Positions 42,114-51,827 of a stretch of 64,000 nt of DNA are shown one piece after another (positions within the stretch are counted from its first letter, which is position 1; each line of letters starts with the position of its first letter). A program made the translations under genes and the position numbers. The notes under the pieces are model-generated. The model saw nothing but the letters and a program-made list of their open reading frames with translations. It did not search any database and was not told where the DNA came from. Source of the stretch: JAZNQL01 sp045531205. GTDB taxonomy: Bacteria > Bacillota > Clostridia > UMGS1883 > UMGS1540. Location: positions 1-64,000 of the forward strand of contig JAZSDN010000104.1 in NCBI GenBank assembly GCA_045531205.1, given 5' to 3'.

Positions 42114-43499
42114 ATGAATTATTATCTTGCAATTGACGTTGGTGCTTCAAGCGGACGTCACATTTTAGGTTCTATCCAGAACGGAAAAATAGTTTTAGAG
42201 GAAGTTTATCGTTTTGAAAACAAAAACATCAAAAGAGACGGACACCTTGTATGGGAGCTTGACAAGCTTTTTGAAAACATTAAGGCGGGTATGAAAAAGT
42301 GTGCCGAAATAGGCAAAAAACCCGTAAGTATGGGTATAGACTTTTTTGGCGTTGATTTTGTATTGCTTGATAAAGATGACAATATTTTGGGCGATACAAT
42401 TGCATACCGTGATTCAAGAACAAACGGAATGCCCGAAGAAATTGATAAAATAATTCCAAGAGAGAAGCTCTACGAAAGAACAGGTATACAAAGCCAGCTC
42501 TTCAATACAATTTATCAGCTTTACAGCGTTAAAAAGACAAGTGATTATCTTGATAAGGCAGAGCGTTGGCTTATGCTCGCAGAATATTTTAACTTCCTTT
42601 TAACAGGTGTTAAGATGAACGAGTATACAAACTGTTCAACAACAGGTCTTTTAAATGCAAAGACTCACGATTTTGACAAAGAGCTTTTAGATATGCTTGG
42701 TATTCCTTCAAAAATATTTGGTACACCCCAAAAGCCCGGTACAGTTGTTGGCAAGCTTACACCCGAAATTTCCGCAGAAACAGGTCTTGATTTAACAGTA
42801 GTATTGCCCGCAACACACGATACAGGCTCGGCTGTAATGAGCGTTCCTACAATGGACCCCTGCGTATATATAAGCTCGGGTACATGGTCACTTATGGGCG
42901 TATTGCTTAATGAAGCAATAACAACAGACGAAAGCAGAGAATCAGGCTTTACAAACGAAGGTGCGTATGACGGCGGTATAAGATACTTAAAGAACATTAT
43001 GGGACTGTGGATTATCCAGTCTATCCGCCGCGATTTAAACAAAAAATATACATTTGACGAAATGTGCGAAATGGCACAGAATTCAAACTACACAGGCGAA
43101 ATTGATGTAAACGATAATTGCTTTTTAGCACCCGACAATATGGTTGATGCAATAAAGAATTATCTTGCAGAGCATAATCAGCCAGCACCCGAAAGCATTG
43201 ACGATATTCTTTGCACAGCCTATAACAGCCTTGCAAAGGAATATGCTAGAACAGTAAGCGAAATTGAAAATATAACAGGCAAAACCTATGACAGAATACA
43301 TATAGTAGGCGGCGGATGTAAAGATACTTTCTTAAGCGAGCTTACTGCAAAATATACAGGCAAGGCAGTATATGCAGGCCCTGTTGAAGCAACAGCTTTA
43401 GGTAACATTTTGTGCCAGATGTTCAGAGGCGGAGAATATGCTGATATGAAATCGGCAAAAGAAGCTATTAAAACCTCGTTTGATGTGAAAAGAATATGA
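42114..43499 (+). CDS. rhaB: Rhamnulokinase
   Basis: 461 residues, FGGY kinase fold. The start YLAIDVGASSGRHILG and the segments MGIDFFGVDFVLLD, GIQSQLFNTIYQL and SSGTWSLMG are close to RhaB. It phosphorylates L-rhamnulose. GGAGGAAAAG precedes the ATG. rhaA and rhaD are not in the window, but an alpha-L-rhamnosidase lies 9 kb downstream. The stop overlaps the next gene by four nt. Confidence 0.92.
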   Translation: MNYYLAIDVGASSGRHILGSIQNGKIVLEEVYRFENKNIKRDGHLVWELDKLFENIKAGMKKCAEIGKKPVSMGIDFFGVDFVLLDKDDNILGDTIAYRDSRTNGMPEEIDKIIPREKLYERTGIQSQLFNTIYQLYSVKKTSDYLDKAERWLMLAEYFNFLLTGVKMNEYTNCSTTGLLNAKTHDFDKELLDMLGIPSKIFGTPQKPGTVVGKLTPEISAETGLDLTVVLPATHDTGSAVMSVPTMDPCVYISSGTWSLMGVLLNEAITTDESRESGFTNEGAYDGGIRYLKNIMGLWIIQSIRRDLNKKYTFDEMCEMAQNSNYTGEIDVNDNCFLAPDNMVDAIKNYLAEHNQPAPESIDDILCTAYNSLAKEYARTVSEIENITGKTYDRIHIVGGGCKDTFLSELTAKYTGKAVYAGPVEATALGNILCQMFRGGEYADMKSAKEAIKTSFDVKRI

Positions 43500-44626
43500 C
43501 AGAAATATATTTTGATAATAGTGCCACAACAAAGCCCTGCAAAGCAGCAAAAGATGCTGCTTTGCAGGTTATAGAAGAAAATTACGGAAACCCGTCAGCC
43601 CGTCACAAAAACGGTCTTTTGGCAAACAAGCTTTTGAAGGAATCAAGAGAAACGGTTGCAAAAGCATTGGGTGTAGCCCCCGAAACGCTGATTTTTACAC
43701 AGGGCGGTACAATGGCTGATAATTTAGCCTTTTTTGGTGCACCAAATATGCGAAACGGAAAAAGAGTAATAACAACAAGTGTTGAACATCACGCAGTTTT
43801 GCACCCCGCAGCAGAGCTTGAAAGACGTGGCTTTGAGGTTATATACCTTGACGTTAACAAAAATGGGCAGATAGATTTAAACGAATTTGAAAATGCAGTT
43901 AATGAAGACACCTCGTTTATAAGCATAATGCACGTAAACAACGAAACGGGTGCAATTTTCCCCATAAAAGAGCTTTGTAGTATAGCAAAAAGAAAAAATC
44001 CTAAAGTGATTTTTCATACAGACGCAGTACAGTCGTTTGGTAAGTGCGAACTTTTGCCCGCAAAATGGGGCATAGATTTGGTTTCTGTAAGCGCACATAA
44101 GATACACGGCTTAAAAGGGGCAGGGGCTCTTTATGTAAGAAAAGGTGTTAACTTAAAACCGCTTATTTTTGGCGGAGGACAGGAAAGAGATATTGCCCCC
44201 GGTACAGAAAATATGCCTTCAATAGCAGCCTTTGCAGCAGCCTGCGCAGAGCTTGAAAAAAATAAAAATAACAACATTAACTCTTTATCGCAAAAGCTTA
44301 AAGAAGGTATTTTAAAAATTCCTAAAACAGAACTTAACAGTCCCGAGGACGGACTTTCAAATATTATAAACATTTCGTTTGGCAAAATTCCTGCAGAGGT
44401 TATGCAAAGTGCACTTTCGGCAGAAGGGTTATATGTTTCGTCAGGCTCTGCTTGTACCTCGTCAAAAGCAGGGAAAAGCCACGTTTTAAAAAATATGGGA
44501 GTGCGTCACCCCGAAAGTGCAATTCGTTTCAGCCTTTCGTATATGAACACAGAGGAAGAAGTTGAAAAAGCATTGCAAATAATAGAAAAAACAGCTTTAA
44601 TGCTTGGAAGGACAGTCGGACAATGA
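43496..44626 (+). CDS. Cysteine desulfurase (NifS/IscS class, NifZ-like)
   Basis: 376 residues. A PLP enzyme delivering sulfur from cysteine. Motifs: FDNSATTKPC at the start, HVNNETGAIFP, the PLP lysine in SAHKIHGLKGAGAL, and the active cysteine in SSGSACTSSKAGKSHVL. It overlaps thiI by ATGA. The paired order is that of B. subtilis nifZ-thiI, where the desulfurase supplies sulfur for 4-thiouridine in tRNA, so that role is inferred. Confidence 0.95.
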   Translation: MTEIYFDNSATTKPCKAAKDAALQVIEENYGNPSARHKNGLLANKLLKESRETVAKALGVAPETLIFTQGGTMADNLAFFGAPNMRNGKRVITTSVEHHAVLHPAAELERRGFEVIYLDVNKNGQIDLNEFENAVNEDTSFISIMHVNNETGAIFPIKELCSIAKRKNPKVIFHTDAVQSFGKCELLPAKWGIDLVSVSAHKIHGLKGAGALYVRKGVNLKPLIFGGGQERDIAPGTENMPSIAAFAAACAELEKNKNNNINSLSQKLKEGILKIPKTELNSPEDGLSNIINISFGKIPAEVMQSALSAEGLYVSSGSACTSSKAGKSHVLKNMGVRHPESAIRFSLSYMNTEEEVEKALQIIEKTALMLGRTVGQ

Positions 44627-45780
44627 AAGAAATAATTTTAATAAAATACGGCGAAATAATTTTAAAAGGGTTAAACCGACACGTGTTTGAGGACAAGCTT
44701 GTTGGGAACATTATAAAAGCTATCGACCATAAAGCACATGTTTATAAATCCTTTGCAACCATTTATGCAGAGCCGAATGAAGGCGTTGATATTGACGAGC
44801 TTACCGAAAAAATCAGCCGTGTATTCGGCATAGTTTCGGTTTGCCGTGCAGGGGTATGCGAAAAGGATATTGACGATATCTGCGCCTTTGCACCCGAGTA
44901 TTTAAAGGACACACTTTCTTTAAAGAAAACCTTTAAGGTTGAAACTAAAAGAGCCGACAAAAAGTACCCGATAAAATCGCCCCAAATCAGTGCAACAGTA
45001 GGCGGAGCTATACTTAAAGCTTTCCCTGATATAAAGGTTGACGTTCAAAACCCCGAGTTTATAGTAAATGTTGAGGTACGTGAAAAAGGTGCCTATATTT
45101 ACGGCGAAAAGATTGCAGGTCAGGGCGGACTTCCTACAGGCACAAGCGGTAAGGCAGTTTTACTTTTATCTGGAGGAATTGACAGCCCTGTTGCAGGCTA
45201 TATGATAGGAAAAAGAGGTGTAACATTAGAAGCTGTACACTTTTTCTCATATCCCTTTACAAGCGAGCTTGCAAAGCAGAAGGTAATAGATTTAGCAAAG
45301 CTTTTGGCAGGATTTACGGGAAGCTTAAAGCTCCACATTGTTCCCTTTACAGAACCGCAATTACAAATGAAAGAAAAATGTCCCGAAGAGCATTTGACTT
45401 TAATAATGCGCCGTATGATGATGAAAATTGCAAGTAAAATCGGTCAAAAAAGCGGTGCAGGTGCTCTTATCACGGGCGAAAGCTTAGGTCAGGTAGCAAG
45501 CCAGACTATGGAAGCAATTATGGTAACAGAGGATGCTTGCTCACTTCCCTGCTACAGACCCTTAATAGGTATGGACAAGGAAGATATAATTGCAATTTCA
45601 AAGAAAATTGACAGTTACGAAACTTCAATTTTGCCCTATGAAGATTGTTGCACAGTATTTACTCCAAGACACCCCTCAACAAGACCAAAGCTTGAAAAAA
45701 TACTTGCTTCCGAAGCACTTATCGACAGCGAAAAGCTTATAGAGGATGCAGTAGAAAATACAGAAACAATAATTCTTTAA
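44623..45780 (+). CDS. thiI: tRNA 4-thiouridine synthetase ThiI
   Basis: 385 residues. N-terminal ferredoxin-like and THUMP domains (about 1-165) bind tRNA; the PP-loop domain begins at LLLSGGIDSPVAGY (about 180). It adenylates U8 before sulfur transfer. The C-terminal rhodanese domain of E. coli ThiI is absent, as in Bacillus. Confidence 0.96.
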   Translation: MKEIILIKYGEIILKGLNRHVFEDKLVGNIIKAIDHKAHVYKSFATIYAEPNEGVDIDELTEKISRVFGIVSVCRAGVCEKDIDDICAFAPEYLKDTLSLKKTFKVETKRADKKYPIKSPQISATVGGAILKAFPDIKVDVQNPEFIVNVEVREKGAYIYGEKIAGQGGLPTGTSGKAVLLLSGGIDSPVAGYMIGKRGVTLEAVHFFSYPFTSELAKQKVIDLAKLLAGFTGSLKLHIVPFTEPQLQMKEKCPEEHLTLIMRRMMMKIASKIGQKSGAGALITGESLGQVASQTMEAIMVTEDACSLPCYRPLIGMDKEDIIAISKKIDSYETSILPYEDCCTVFTPRHPSTRPKLEKILASEALIDSEKLIEDAVENTETIIL

Positions 45781-45792
45781 AAGGAAAATAAA

Positions 45793-47001
45793 ATGAAAAA
45801 AATATTATTGATTGTTTTATCACTAATAATATTTTCATCAATGTCGTGTGCGGCGCAAGATGCATCCGAAATTTATATAGAGGTTTTACCGCCCAAAAGA
45901 GAGGCTTCCCCTGCCGATATTTCACAAATTTCCATTTTGCAGGAAGAGTATGCAATATATTCTGCAGAGTGGAAAATGGCAAGGGGGCAAACTTTAGTTG
46001 ATATGAAAAGCCAAAAATTTGAGGATGGGGAACAGTATTTTTTGGTTTTGGATGTTTATGTAAAAAATGCAGGAAAGTTTCCCCAAAATCTTAATGTTTT
46101 GGTAAACGGAGAAGAAGCATCAGGCTATGGAATGGAGAACCTTATAATTCCCGCACCGGGAGGACATAAGATAATAACAATAGGCTTCCCTGCAATAAAA
46201 AAATACATTACTCTTTTTAATATAAATGTAAACACCCCGAATATTGAAACTTTTCCGCAAAAGCCAGAGGTGGCAACAGGAACTCACGGTATTATAAAAA
46301 AATACAAGTGGATTTGTAACGATAAGGAAATGTATGCCTTTCAAAGCTTTGCAAAAGGAAATTCATATAAGCTTGAAATGGTGCTTGAGCCTTATAAAAC
46401 TCACGAGTTTAACGAGGAAAGAATAGAGGTTAATTTAAACGGGGAAAAATGTGAGAAAAGCTTTAATACTGACGGAACAATATATATTTTATACGATTTT
46501 GGTAAAATATCAGAAGATGACTATAACGGAGAACATTTAAAGTTTTCAAAGGATGATAGTAAAAATTTTAATTTGCCAAAGCTTTATTTTGAGGACGGAA
46601 TTGACTGGCATCAGATTTATATGGATTCAGGCCACGAAATGGAAGTAACTTATAAATACGACTGGTTTTTAAAAAACTTGAAAACAGGCGAAGAAATAGC
46701 CTGTGTGTCAAATACCAAAAACGAGTCTGTACAAATTAAATTCGTTGATGAGGGAGAATACATTCTCTACTGCAAAGGGGTATATTTTTATTTGTATAAC
46801 GATATATCAACTGAATTTACAAATCAGAGATTAACTCTTTCAAAATTCTCAAAGCCTTACAGAATAACAGTATCGGGCAACAAAGACGATAAACTTTTCG
46901 AAATTATGCAAATAGTAAATAAAAATGTTCCATTCTCATTCGCAAAAAAGACAAAATATTTTGGTAAAGCTTTTTCAACTTTTATAAAGGGAAAAATATG
47001 A
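45793..47001 (+). CDS. Secreted or surface protein of unknown function
   Basis: 402 residues. A hydrophobic N-terminal signal (MKKILLIVLSLIIFSS) ends in MSCAAQ; the Cys is not in a convincing lipobox (no Leu/Val/Ile at -3), so it may be secreted rather than lipid-anchored. The rest is beta-rich with many aromatic and charged residues and no motif I recognise. AAAGGAAA precedes the ATG. It overlaps the next gene by four nt, so it is part of the thiI-cinA-type run. Confidence 0.6.
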   Translation: MKKILLIVLSLIIFSSMSCAAQDASEIYIEVLPPKREASPADISQISILQEEYAIYSAEWKMARGQTLVDMKSQKFEDGEQYFLVLDVYVKNAGKFPQNLNVLVNGEEASGYGMENLIIPAPGGHKIITIGFPAIKKYITLFNINVNTPNIETFPQKPEVATGTHGIIKKYKWICNDKEMYAFQSFAKGNSYKLEMVLEPYKTHEFNEERIEVNLNGEKCEKSFNTDGTIYILYDFGKISEDDYNGEHLKFSKDDSKNFNLPKLYFEDGIDWHQIYMDSGHEMEVTYKYDWFLKNLKTGEEIACVSNTKNESVQIKFVDEGEYILYCKGVYFYLYNDISTEFTNQRLTLSKFSKPYRITVSGNKDDKLFEIMQIVNKNVPFSFAKKTKYFGKAFSTFIKGKI

Positions 47002-47459
47002 ATAAAAAAGAGAAAATAATATTAAAGCTTATAGAAAATAAAATAACAGTTTCCTGTGCAGAATCCTGCACGGGAGGAATGCTCGCTTCTGCATTTACAG
47101 ATGTGTCAGGCGTGTCCGAAATTTTTTCGGAAGGTATTGTAACTTATGCAAACGAAGCAAAAGAAAGACTTGGTGTACCGGGGGCAGTAATAGCTTCCCA
47201 CGGGGCAGTAAGTGCCGAAACGGCATGCCGTATGGCAAAAAGCATAAGAATGCGTGCAGGCACCTGTATTGGTATTTCAACAACAGGAATTGCAGGTCCC
47301 ACAGGCGGTACCGATAAAAAACCCGTAGGGCTTGTGTATATAGGCATTTCAACTAAAAATGTAACAATGGCTATAAAAAATAATTTTACAGGTTCAAGAG
47401 ATGAAGTAAGAAAAAAGACGGTAGAAAAAATTTTTGATGTATTGGAGAGATTAATATGA
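46998..47459 (+). CDS. CinA-family nicotinamide-nucleotide amidohydrolase
   Basis: 153 residues, only the C-terminal CinA domain (PncC type), without the N-terminal molybdopterin-like domain. Hallmarks: SCAESCTGGMLASAFTDV, EGIVTYANEAKERLGV and TTGIAGPTGGTDKKPVGLVY. It would deamidate NMN and so recycle pyridine nucleotide. It overlaps both neighbours by four nt. Confidence 0.92.
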   Translation: MNKKEKIILKLIENKITVSCAESCTGGMLASAFTDVSGVSEIFSEGIVTYANEAKERLGVPGAVIASHGAVSAETACRMAKSIRMRAGTCIGISTTGIAGPTGGTDKKPVGLVYIGISTKNVTMAIKNNFTGSRDEVRKKTVEKIFDVLERLI

Positions 47460-48238
47460 AGCTTTGGGAAAATAACACACCTTATTTTGACAGCAGCATA
47501 GGTCAGGCAGAACCCGAAATTATTCCTTATCTTGCAGACGGGGAAAATACTCCTGCAATAGTTGTATGCGCCGGCGGTGGCTATACACACAGAGCACCGC
47601 ACGAAGCCGAACCTGTTGCTGAGTGGATTCAGAGTATGGGTATTTCAGCATTTATTGTAACATACAGATTAACTCCCTACACATACCCTGCAATTTTGGC
47701 AGACGTACAACGAGCAATAAGACTTGTAAGATATAAAGCTAAAGAATTTAATGTAGACCCAAACAAGGTAGGCGTTCTTGGTTTCTCTGCAGGGGGACAC
47801 CTTGCTATGACCTCGGCACTTCACTACGATTTAGCAGAAGACTCGGGTGACGAAGTTGATAAAATGAGTCCAAAGCCCGATGCAGCAATTCTTTGCTATC
47901 CTGTAGTTACCATGTGTGAAGATTATCTGCACTGGGGAAGTATGAATTACTTTTTAGGCGGAAAAACAGAGGATATGGAACTTCGCAAAAAGTTTTCGGG
48001 CGAAAGAAATGTAACTCCCGATACACCGCCTATGTTTATATGGCATAACTCTGACGATAAGGGTGTGCCCGTACAAAACAGCTTAAGACTTGCAGAAGCT
48101 TTGGCAAAAAATAACGTTCTTTATGAAATGCATATTTACCCCCAAGGAGGGCACGGCCCGGGTCTTGCAAAAGATAAAGGACGTTGTGCAGAATGGACAT
48201 TATCGTGCGGTAACTGGCTCGCAGACCTTTGGAAATAA
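47456..48238 (+). CDS. Alpha/beta-hydrolase, acetyl-xylan-esterase-like
   Basis: 260 residues. Oxyanion motif CAGGGYTHRAPHE, nucleophile in LGFSAGGHLAM, and likely Asp (HNSDDKGVP) and His (PQGGHGPGL). It resembles the BD-FAE/AXE type esterases that deacylate plant glycans or short acyl esters. No signal peptide, so it acts inside the cell on imported substrates. It fits the sugar-using theme of the region. Confidence 0.85.
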   Translation: MKLWENNTPYFDSSIGQAEPEIIPYLADGENTPAIVVCAGGGYTHRAPHEAEPVAEWIQSMGISAFIVTYRLTPYTYPAILADVQRAIRLVRYKAKEFNVDPNKVGVLGFSAGGHLAMTSALHYDLAEDSGDEVDKMSPKPDAAILCYPVVTMCEDYLHWGSMNYFLGGKTEDMELRKKFSGERNVTPDTPPMFIWHNSDDKGVPVQNSLRLAEALAKNNVLYEMHIYPQGGHGPGLAKDKGRCAEWTLSCGNWLADLWK

Positions 48239-48265
48239 CAAAATTAAGATAAGGATGGCAATATA

Positions 48266-50434
48266 ATGAACCAACCTATAGAACAAAGAATAACCGAAAC
48301 ACTTGAAAAAAACTATATGCCCTACGCTATGAGCGTAATTATATCAAGAGCAATACCTGATATTGACGGGTTTAAACCCTCACACCGTAAGCTTTTGTTT
48401 ACTATGTATAAAATGGGGCTTTTAAATGGTAATCGTACAAAGTCTGCAAACGTAGTAGGTCAGACAATGAAATTAAACCCTCACGGTGATATGGCAATTT
48501 ACGAAACCATGGTACGTCTTACCCATGCGCATCAGGCACTTTTGCATCCTTTAGTGGATTCAAAGGGTAACTTTGGTAAGCAGTACAGCCGTGATATGGC
48601 GTTTGCCGCACCCCGTTATACAGAAGTAAAGCTTGATAATATTTGCGGCGAAATTTTTAAGGATATCGACAAGGATACAGTAGATTTTGTTGATAACTAT
48701 GACGGAACCTTAAAAGAACCTGTGCTTTTACCCGCTGCCTTTCCGAACATTTTAGTAAATCCAAATCAGGGTATAGCCGTAGGTATGGCAAGTAATATAT
48801 GCAGCTTTAATCTTGGAGAACTTTGCGAAACTACCATTCGCTACATAAAGGATAAGAACATAGACCTTCTTGAAACTCTGCCCGCACCCGACTTCCCCAC
48901 AGGTGCGTATATAATAGGCAACAAGACGGCTTTGCGTGAGATATACGAAACAGGCAGAGGCTCTTTCCGTATGAGGTCAAAATACCGCTACGATAAAAAG
49001 AACAACTGCATAGAAGTTACCGAAATTCCATATACTTCCACAACCGAAGCTATAATGGATAAAATAATCGAGCTTATAAAAGAAAATAAAATAAGAGAGA
49101 TTACAGACATCCGTGACGAAACCGATTTAAGCGGTCTTAAGCTTACAATAGATATAAAAAGAGGCACAGACCCCGATAAGCTTATGACAAAGCTTTATAA
49201 AATGACCGAGCTTGAAGCATCATTTGGTTGTAACTTTAATATACTTATTGACGGAAAGCCAATGGTTTTAGGCGTTAAGGGAATACTTGACGAATGGCTT
49301 CGTTTCAGAAAGCAGTGCGTTGAAAGAAGACTTAGATTTGAAATCGGCAAAAAGTCTGAAAAACTGCACCTTTTACTTGGTCTTCGTACAATTTTACTTG
49401 ATATTGACAAAGCAATTTCAATTATCCGTAACACCGAAGAAGATGCAGACGTTGTACCAAACTTGATGTCGGGCTTTGGAATTGACAAGGTACAGGCAGA
49501 ATTTGTTGCAGAAATAAAACTTCGTAACTTAAATAAGCAGTACATTTTAAAAAGAACTGCCGAAACAGACGACCTTGCCGAAGAAATCAAAAAGCTTGAA
49601 GCAATTTTAGGAAGCGATAACGAAATTAAAAAGTGTATAATTGCAGAGCTGAAAGAAATAAAACAAAAATATGCAAAAGAAAGATGCTCGGAAATTTTAG
49701 AAGAAGAAAATGTTCAGGTGTACAGCGAATCGGCAGAGGTGGAAGATTATAACCTTAAAATTTTCTTCACAAGAGATAATTATTTAAAGAAAATTTCGCT
49801 TGTATCGCTTAGAAGTGCATCGGAACAAAAGCTCAAAGACGATGACGTTATATTAGGTGAGTTTGAAAGTACAAACCGTTCAGACCTTCTTTTATTCAGC
49901 AACAAGCAAAATGTTTATAAGGTTAAGATAAGCGAGATAAACGACTGTAAGGCAAGTGCACTTGGGGAATATCTTCCTAACCTTTTACAGCTTGACAGTG
50001 AAGAAAAAATTGTTTATGCATTACCAACACTTGATTATAAAGGTTTTGTGATGTTTGCATTTGAAAACGGAAAAGTGGCAAAAATAGACCTGCAAAGCTA
50101 TGCTACAAAGCTTAACCGTAAAAAGCTTATAAATGCATATAGTGCAGTATCTCCGCTTGTATCAGTGCTGTTTGCACCCGAAGATATTGACGTAGCACTT
50201 GTAAGCACAGCTGATAAAATAATGGTAATAAACAGCAAAGAAATTACATTAAAAACAACTAAAAATTCACAGGGTATACAGGTAATGAAGCTTAAAAAAG
50301 GCAGTACTCTTAAAAAGCTTTGTCCTGCAGGCGAAGCGGGAGTTGTAGACTTTGAAGAATACAGAGCAAGAAGTATACCTTCGGGCGGATATTATTTAAA
50401 GGGTGACGACAGTCCCCAGATGCAGCTTTTTTAA
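48266..50434 (+). CDS. Type IIA DNA topoisomerase subunit A (GyrA/ParC-like)
   Basis: 722 residues. The breakage-reunion domain begins MPYAMSVIISRAIPDIDGFKP split by the usual loop; the catalytic tyrosine is Y118 (AAPRYTEVKL). The quinolone-pocket region reads NPHGDMAIYETMV, with Met76 where E. coli GyrA has Ser83. The C-terminal blades are weaker than in GyrA (no clear GyrA box), more like ParC. No gyrB/parE partner lies in the window; the upstream gene is an esterase. This belongs to the second subunit-A group seen beside ordinary gyrase in Clostridia; I infer Topo IV-like function. Confidence 0.88.
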   Translation: MNQPIEQRITETLEKNYMPYAMSVIISRAIPDIDGFKPSHRKLLFTMYKMGLLNGNRTKSANVVGQTMKLNPHGDMAIYETMVRLTHAHQALLHPLVDSKGNFGKQYSRDMAFAAPRYTEVKLDNICGEIFKDIDKDTVDFVDNYDGTLKEPVLLPAAFPNILVNPNQGIAVGMASNICSFNLGELCETTIRYIKDKNIDLLETLPAPDFPTGAYIIGNKTALREIYETGRGSFRMRSKYRYDKKNNCIEVTEIPYTSTTEAIMDKIIELIKENKIREITDIRDETDLSGLKLTIDIKRGTDPDKLMTKLYKMTELEASFGCNFNILIDGKPMVLGVKGILDEWLRFRKQCVERRLRFEIGKKSEKLHLLLGLRTILLDIDKAISIIRNTEEDADVVPNLMSGFGIDKVQAEFVAEIKLRNLNKQYILKRTAETDDLAEEIKKLEAILGSDNEIKKCIIAELKEIKQKYAKERCSEILEEENVQVYSESAEVEDYNLKIFFTRDNYLKKISLVSLRSASEQKLKDDDVILGEFESTNRSDLLLFSNKQNVYKVKISEINDCKASALGEYLPNLLQLDSEEKIVYALPTLDYKGFVMFAFENGKVAKIDLQSYATKLNRKKLINAYSAVSPLVSVLFAPEDIDVALVSTADKIMVINSKEITLKTTKNSQGIQVMKLKKGSTLKKLCPAGEAGVVDFEEYRARSIPSGGYYLKGDDSPQMQLF

Positions 50435-50452
50435 AAAATAAAGGGGGGATAA

Positions 50453-50884
50453 ATGGTGAATGAACAAATGATTTTCTGGCTTATTCTTGCGGTAGTTTTA
50501 TTTGTAGTAGAGGCAAGCACGGCAAATCTTGTGTCGGTATGGTTTGGGATAGGAGCACTTTTTGCAATAATTCCCGCATCCTTAAATTGGGGGATAGCAA
50601 TACAGGCAGTAGTTTTTCTTGTTGTTTCACTTGTGGCACTTGCACTGATTTTCCCTGTAATGAACAAGAAAAAACAAAAACAAGCCACAAATGCTGATAG
50701 AATTATAGGACAAGAGGGTATAATAACAGAAGAAGTAAATGCAATTTTGGGAAAAGGTCAGGTAAAGGTTATGGGAAGCATCTGGTCTGCAAAAAGTCTT
50801 GATGCTTCTGTAATAGCAGAAGGAACAAAGGTTAAAATAGCAGGGATAGAAGGCGTTAAAGCCGTAGTATCGAAGGAGGAGTAA
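50453..50884 (+). CDS. NfeD-like membrane protein
   Basis: 143 residues. Two or three hydrophobic helices (about 6-75) and a C-terminal OB-fold domain (about 85-143, VKVMGSIWSAKSLD then GTKVKIAGIEGVKAVV). The short NfeD1b type pairs with SPFH proteins and is thought to form membrane microdomains. GGGGGGAT precedes the ATG. It is separated from the SPFH gene by one base, supporting a joint function. Confidence 0.9.
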   Translation: MVNEQMIFWLILAVVLFVVEASTANLVSVWFGIGALFAIIPASLNWGIAIQAVVFLVVSLVALALIFPVMNKKKQKQATNADRIIGQEGIITEEVNAILGKGQVKVMGSIWSAKSLDASVIAEGTKVKIAGIEGVKAVVSKEE

Positions 50885-50885
50885 A

Positions 50886-51773
50886 ATGATAATTTTGTAT
50901 TTAATTTTGTTTTTTGCGGTTATTTTGTTTATAAGCTGTATAAAAATTGTACCGCAGGCGTATGCATTTGTACTTGAATGGCTTGGTGCATACAAAACAA
51001 CCTGGAATGTAGGCTTGCATTTTCAGATTCCGTTTTTTGAAAAAATTGCACGAAGAGTACCATTAAAGGAGCAGGTTGTAGACTTTGCACCTCAGGCGGT
51101 TATAACAAAGGATAATGTAACAATGCAAATTGATACGGTTGTATTTTTCCAGATAACCGACCCAAAACTCTATACTTATGGTGTTGAACGCCCCATGATG
51201 GCAATAGAAAATCTTACCGCAACCACATTGCGTAATATCATAGGCGATATGGAGCTTGACGAAACATTGACCTCACGTGACACAGTAAACACAAGAATGC
51301 GTGCCATCCTTGATGAAGCAACAGACCCCTGGGGAATAAAAATAAACCGTGTAGAGCTTAAAAATATTATTCCGCCTAAAGACATTCAGGATGCCATGGA
51401 AAAACAGATGAGAGCCGAGCGTGAACGAAGAGAAGCAATCCTTCGTGCCGAAGGCGAAAAGAAGGCAGCAATACTTGTTGCAGAAGGCGAAAGAGAATCT
51501 GCAATTTTACGTGCCGATGCCGAAAGAGAATCATCAATAAAACGTGCAGAAGGTGAAGCAGAAGCAATTATAAAGGTAAGAACAGCAGAAGCAGAAGGTA
51601 TAAGACTTATAAATGAAGCAAAGCCTACAAAAGAAGCTATAACATTAAAGAGCTTTGAAGCACTCGAAAGGGTTGCTGACGGCAAAGCTACAAAGATAAT
51701 AGTTCCTTCAGAACTCCAGAATATAGCAGGTCTTGCCGTAACAGCAAAAGAATTGCTTGACAAAACAGAATAA
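50886..51773 (+). CDS. SPFH/Band 7 (stomatin, QmcA-like) protein
   Basis: 295 residues. An N-terminal membrane hairpin (about 1-22), the SPFH domain (about 25-185, with KIVPQAYAFVLEWLG and PPKDIQDAMEKQMRAER) and an Ala/Glu-rich coiled coil (about 175-255) that drives oligomerisation. Partner of the NfeD-like protein. The last codons contain the promoter of the tmRNA gene. Confidence 0.93.
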   Translation: MIILYLILFFAVILFISCIKIVPQAYAFVLEWLGAYKTTWNVGLHFQIPFFEKIARRVPLKEQVVDFAPQAVITKDNVTMQIDTVVFFQITDPKLYTYGVERPMMAIENLTATTLRNIIGDMELDETLTSRDTVNTRMRAILDEATDPWGIKINRVELKNIIPPKDIQDAMEKQMRAERERREAILRAEGEKKAAILVAEGERESAILRADAERESSIKRAEGEAEAIIKVRTAEAEGIRLINEAKPTKEAITLKSFEALERVADGKATKIIVPSELQNIAGLAVTAKELLDKTE

Positions 51774-51785
51774 GCGTGCTAAAAT
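51757..51785 (+). promoter_or_regulatory. tmRNA promoter inside the SPFH gene
   Basis: TTGACA (51757-51762), 17 nt, TAAAAT (51780-51785); the -35 and most of the spacer are coding sequence of the preceding gene. Confidence 0.85.
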
Positions 51786-51794
51786 GAATATCCT

Positions 51795-51820
51795 GCACCA
51801 AAAGTTTCGGCTTTTGGTGC
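51795..51820 (+). promoter_or_regulatory. Hairpin in the tmRNA precursor leader
   Basis: A perfect 10-bp stem GCACCAAAAG/CTTTTGGTGC with loop TTTCGG, seven nt before the mature tmRNA 5' end. It has no T-run, so it is more likely part of the precursor removed by RNase P than a terminator. Confidence 0.7.
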
Positions 51821-51827
51821 AATATAT

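Noticed and set aside
51795..51820. Terminator of the SPFH operon
   Set aside because: No T-run, and the tmRNA promoter lies upstream of it, so it must be within the tmRNA precursor.
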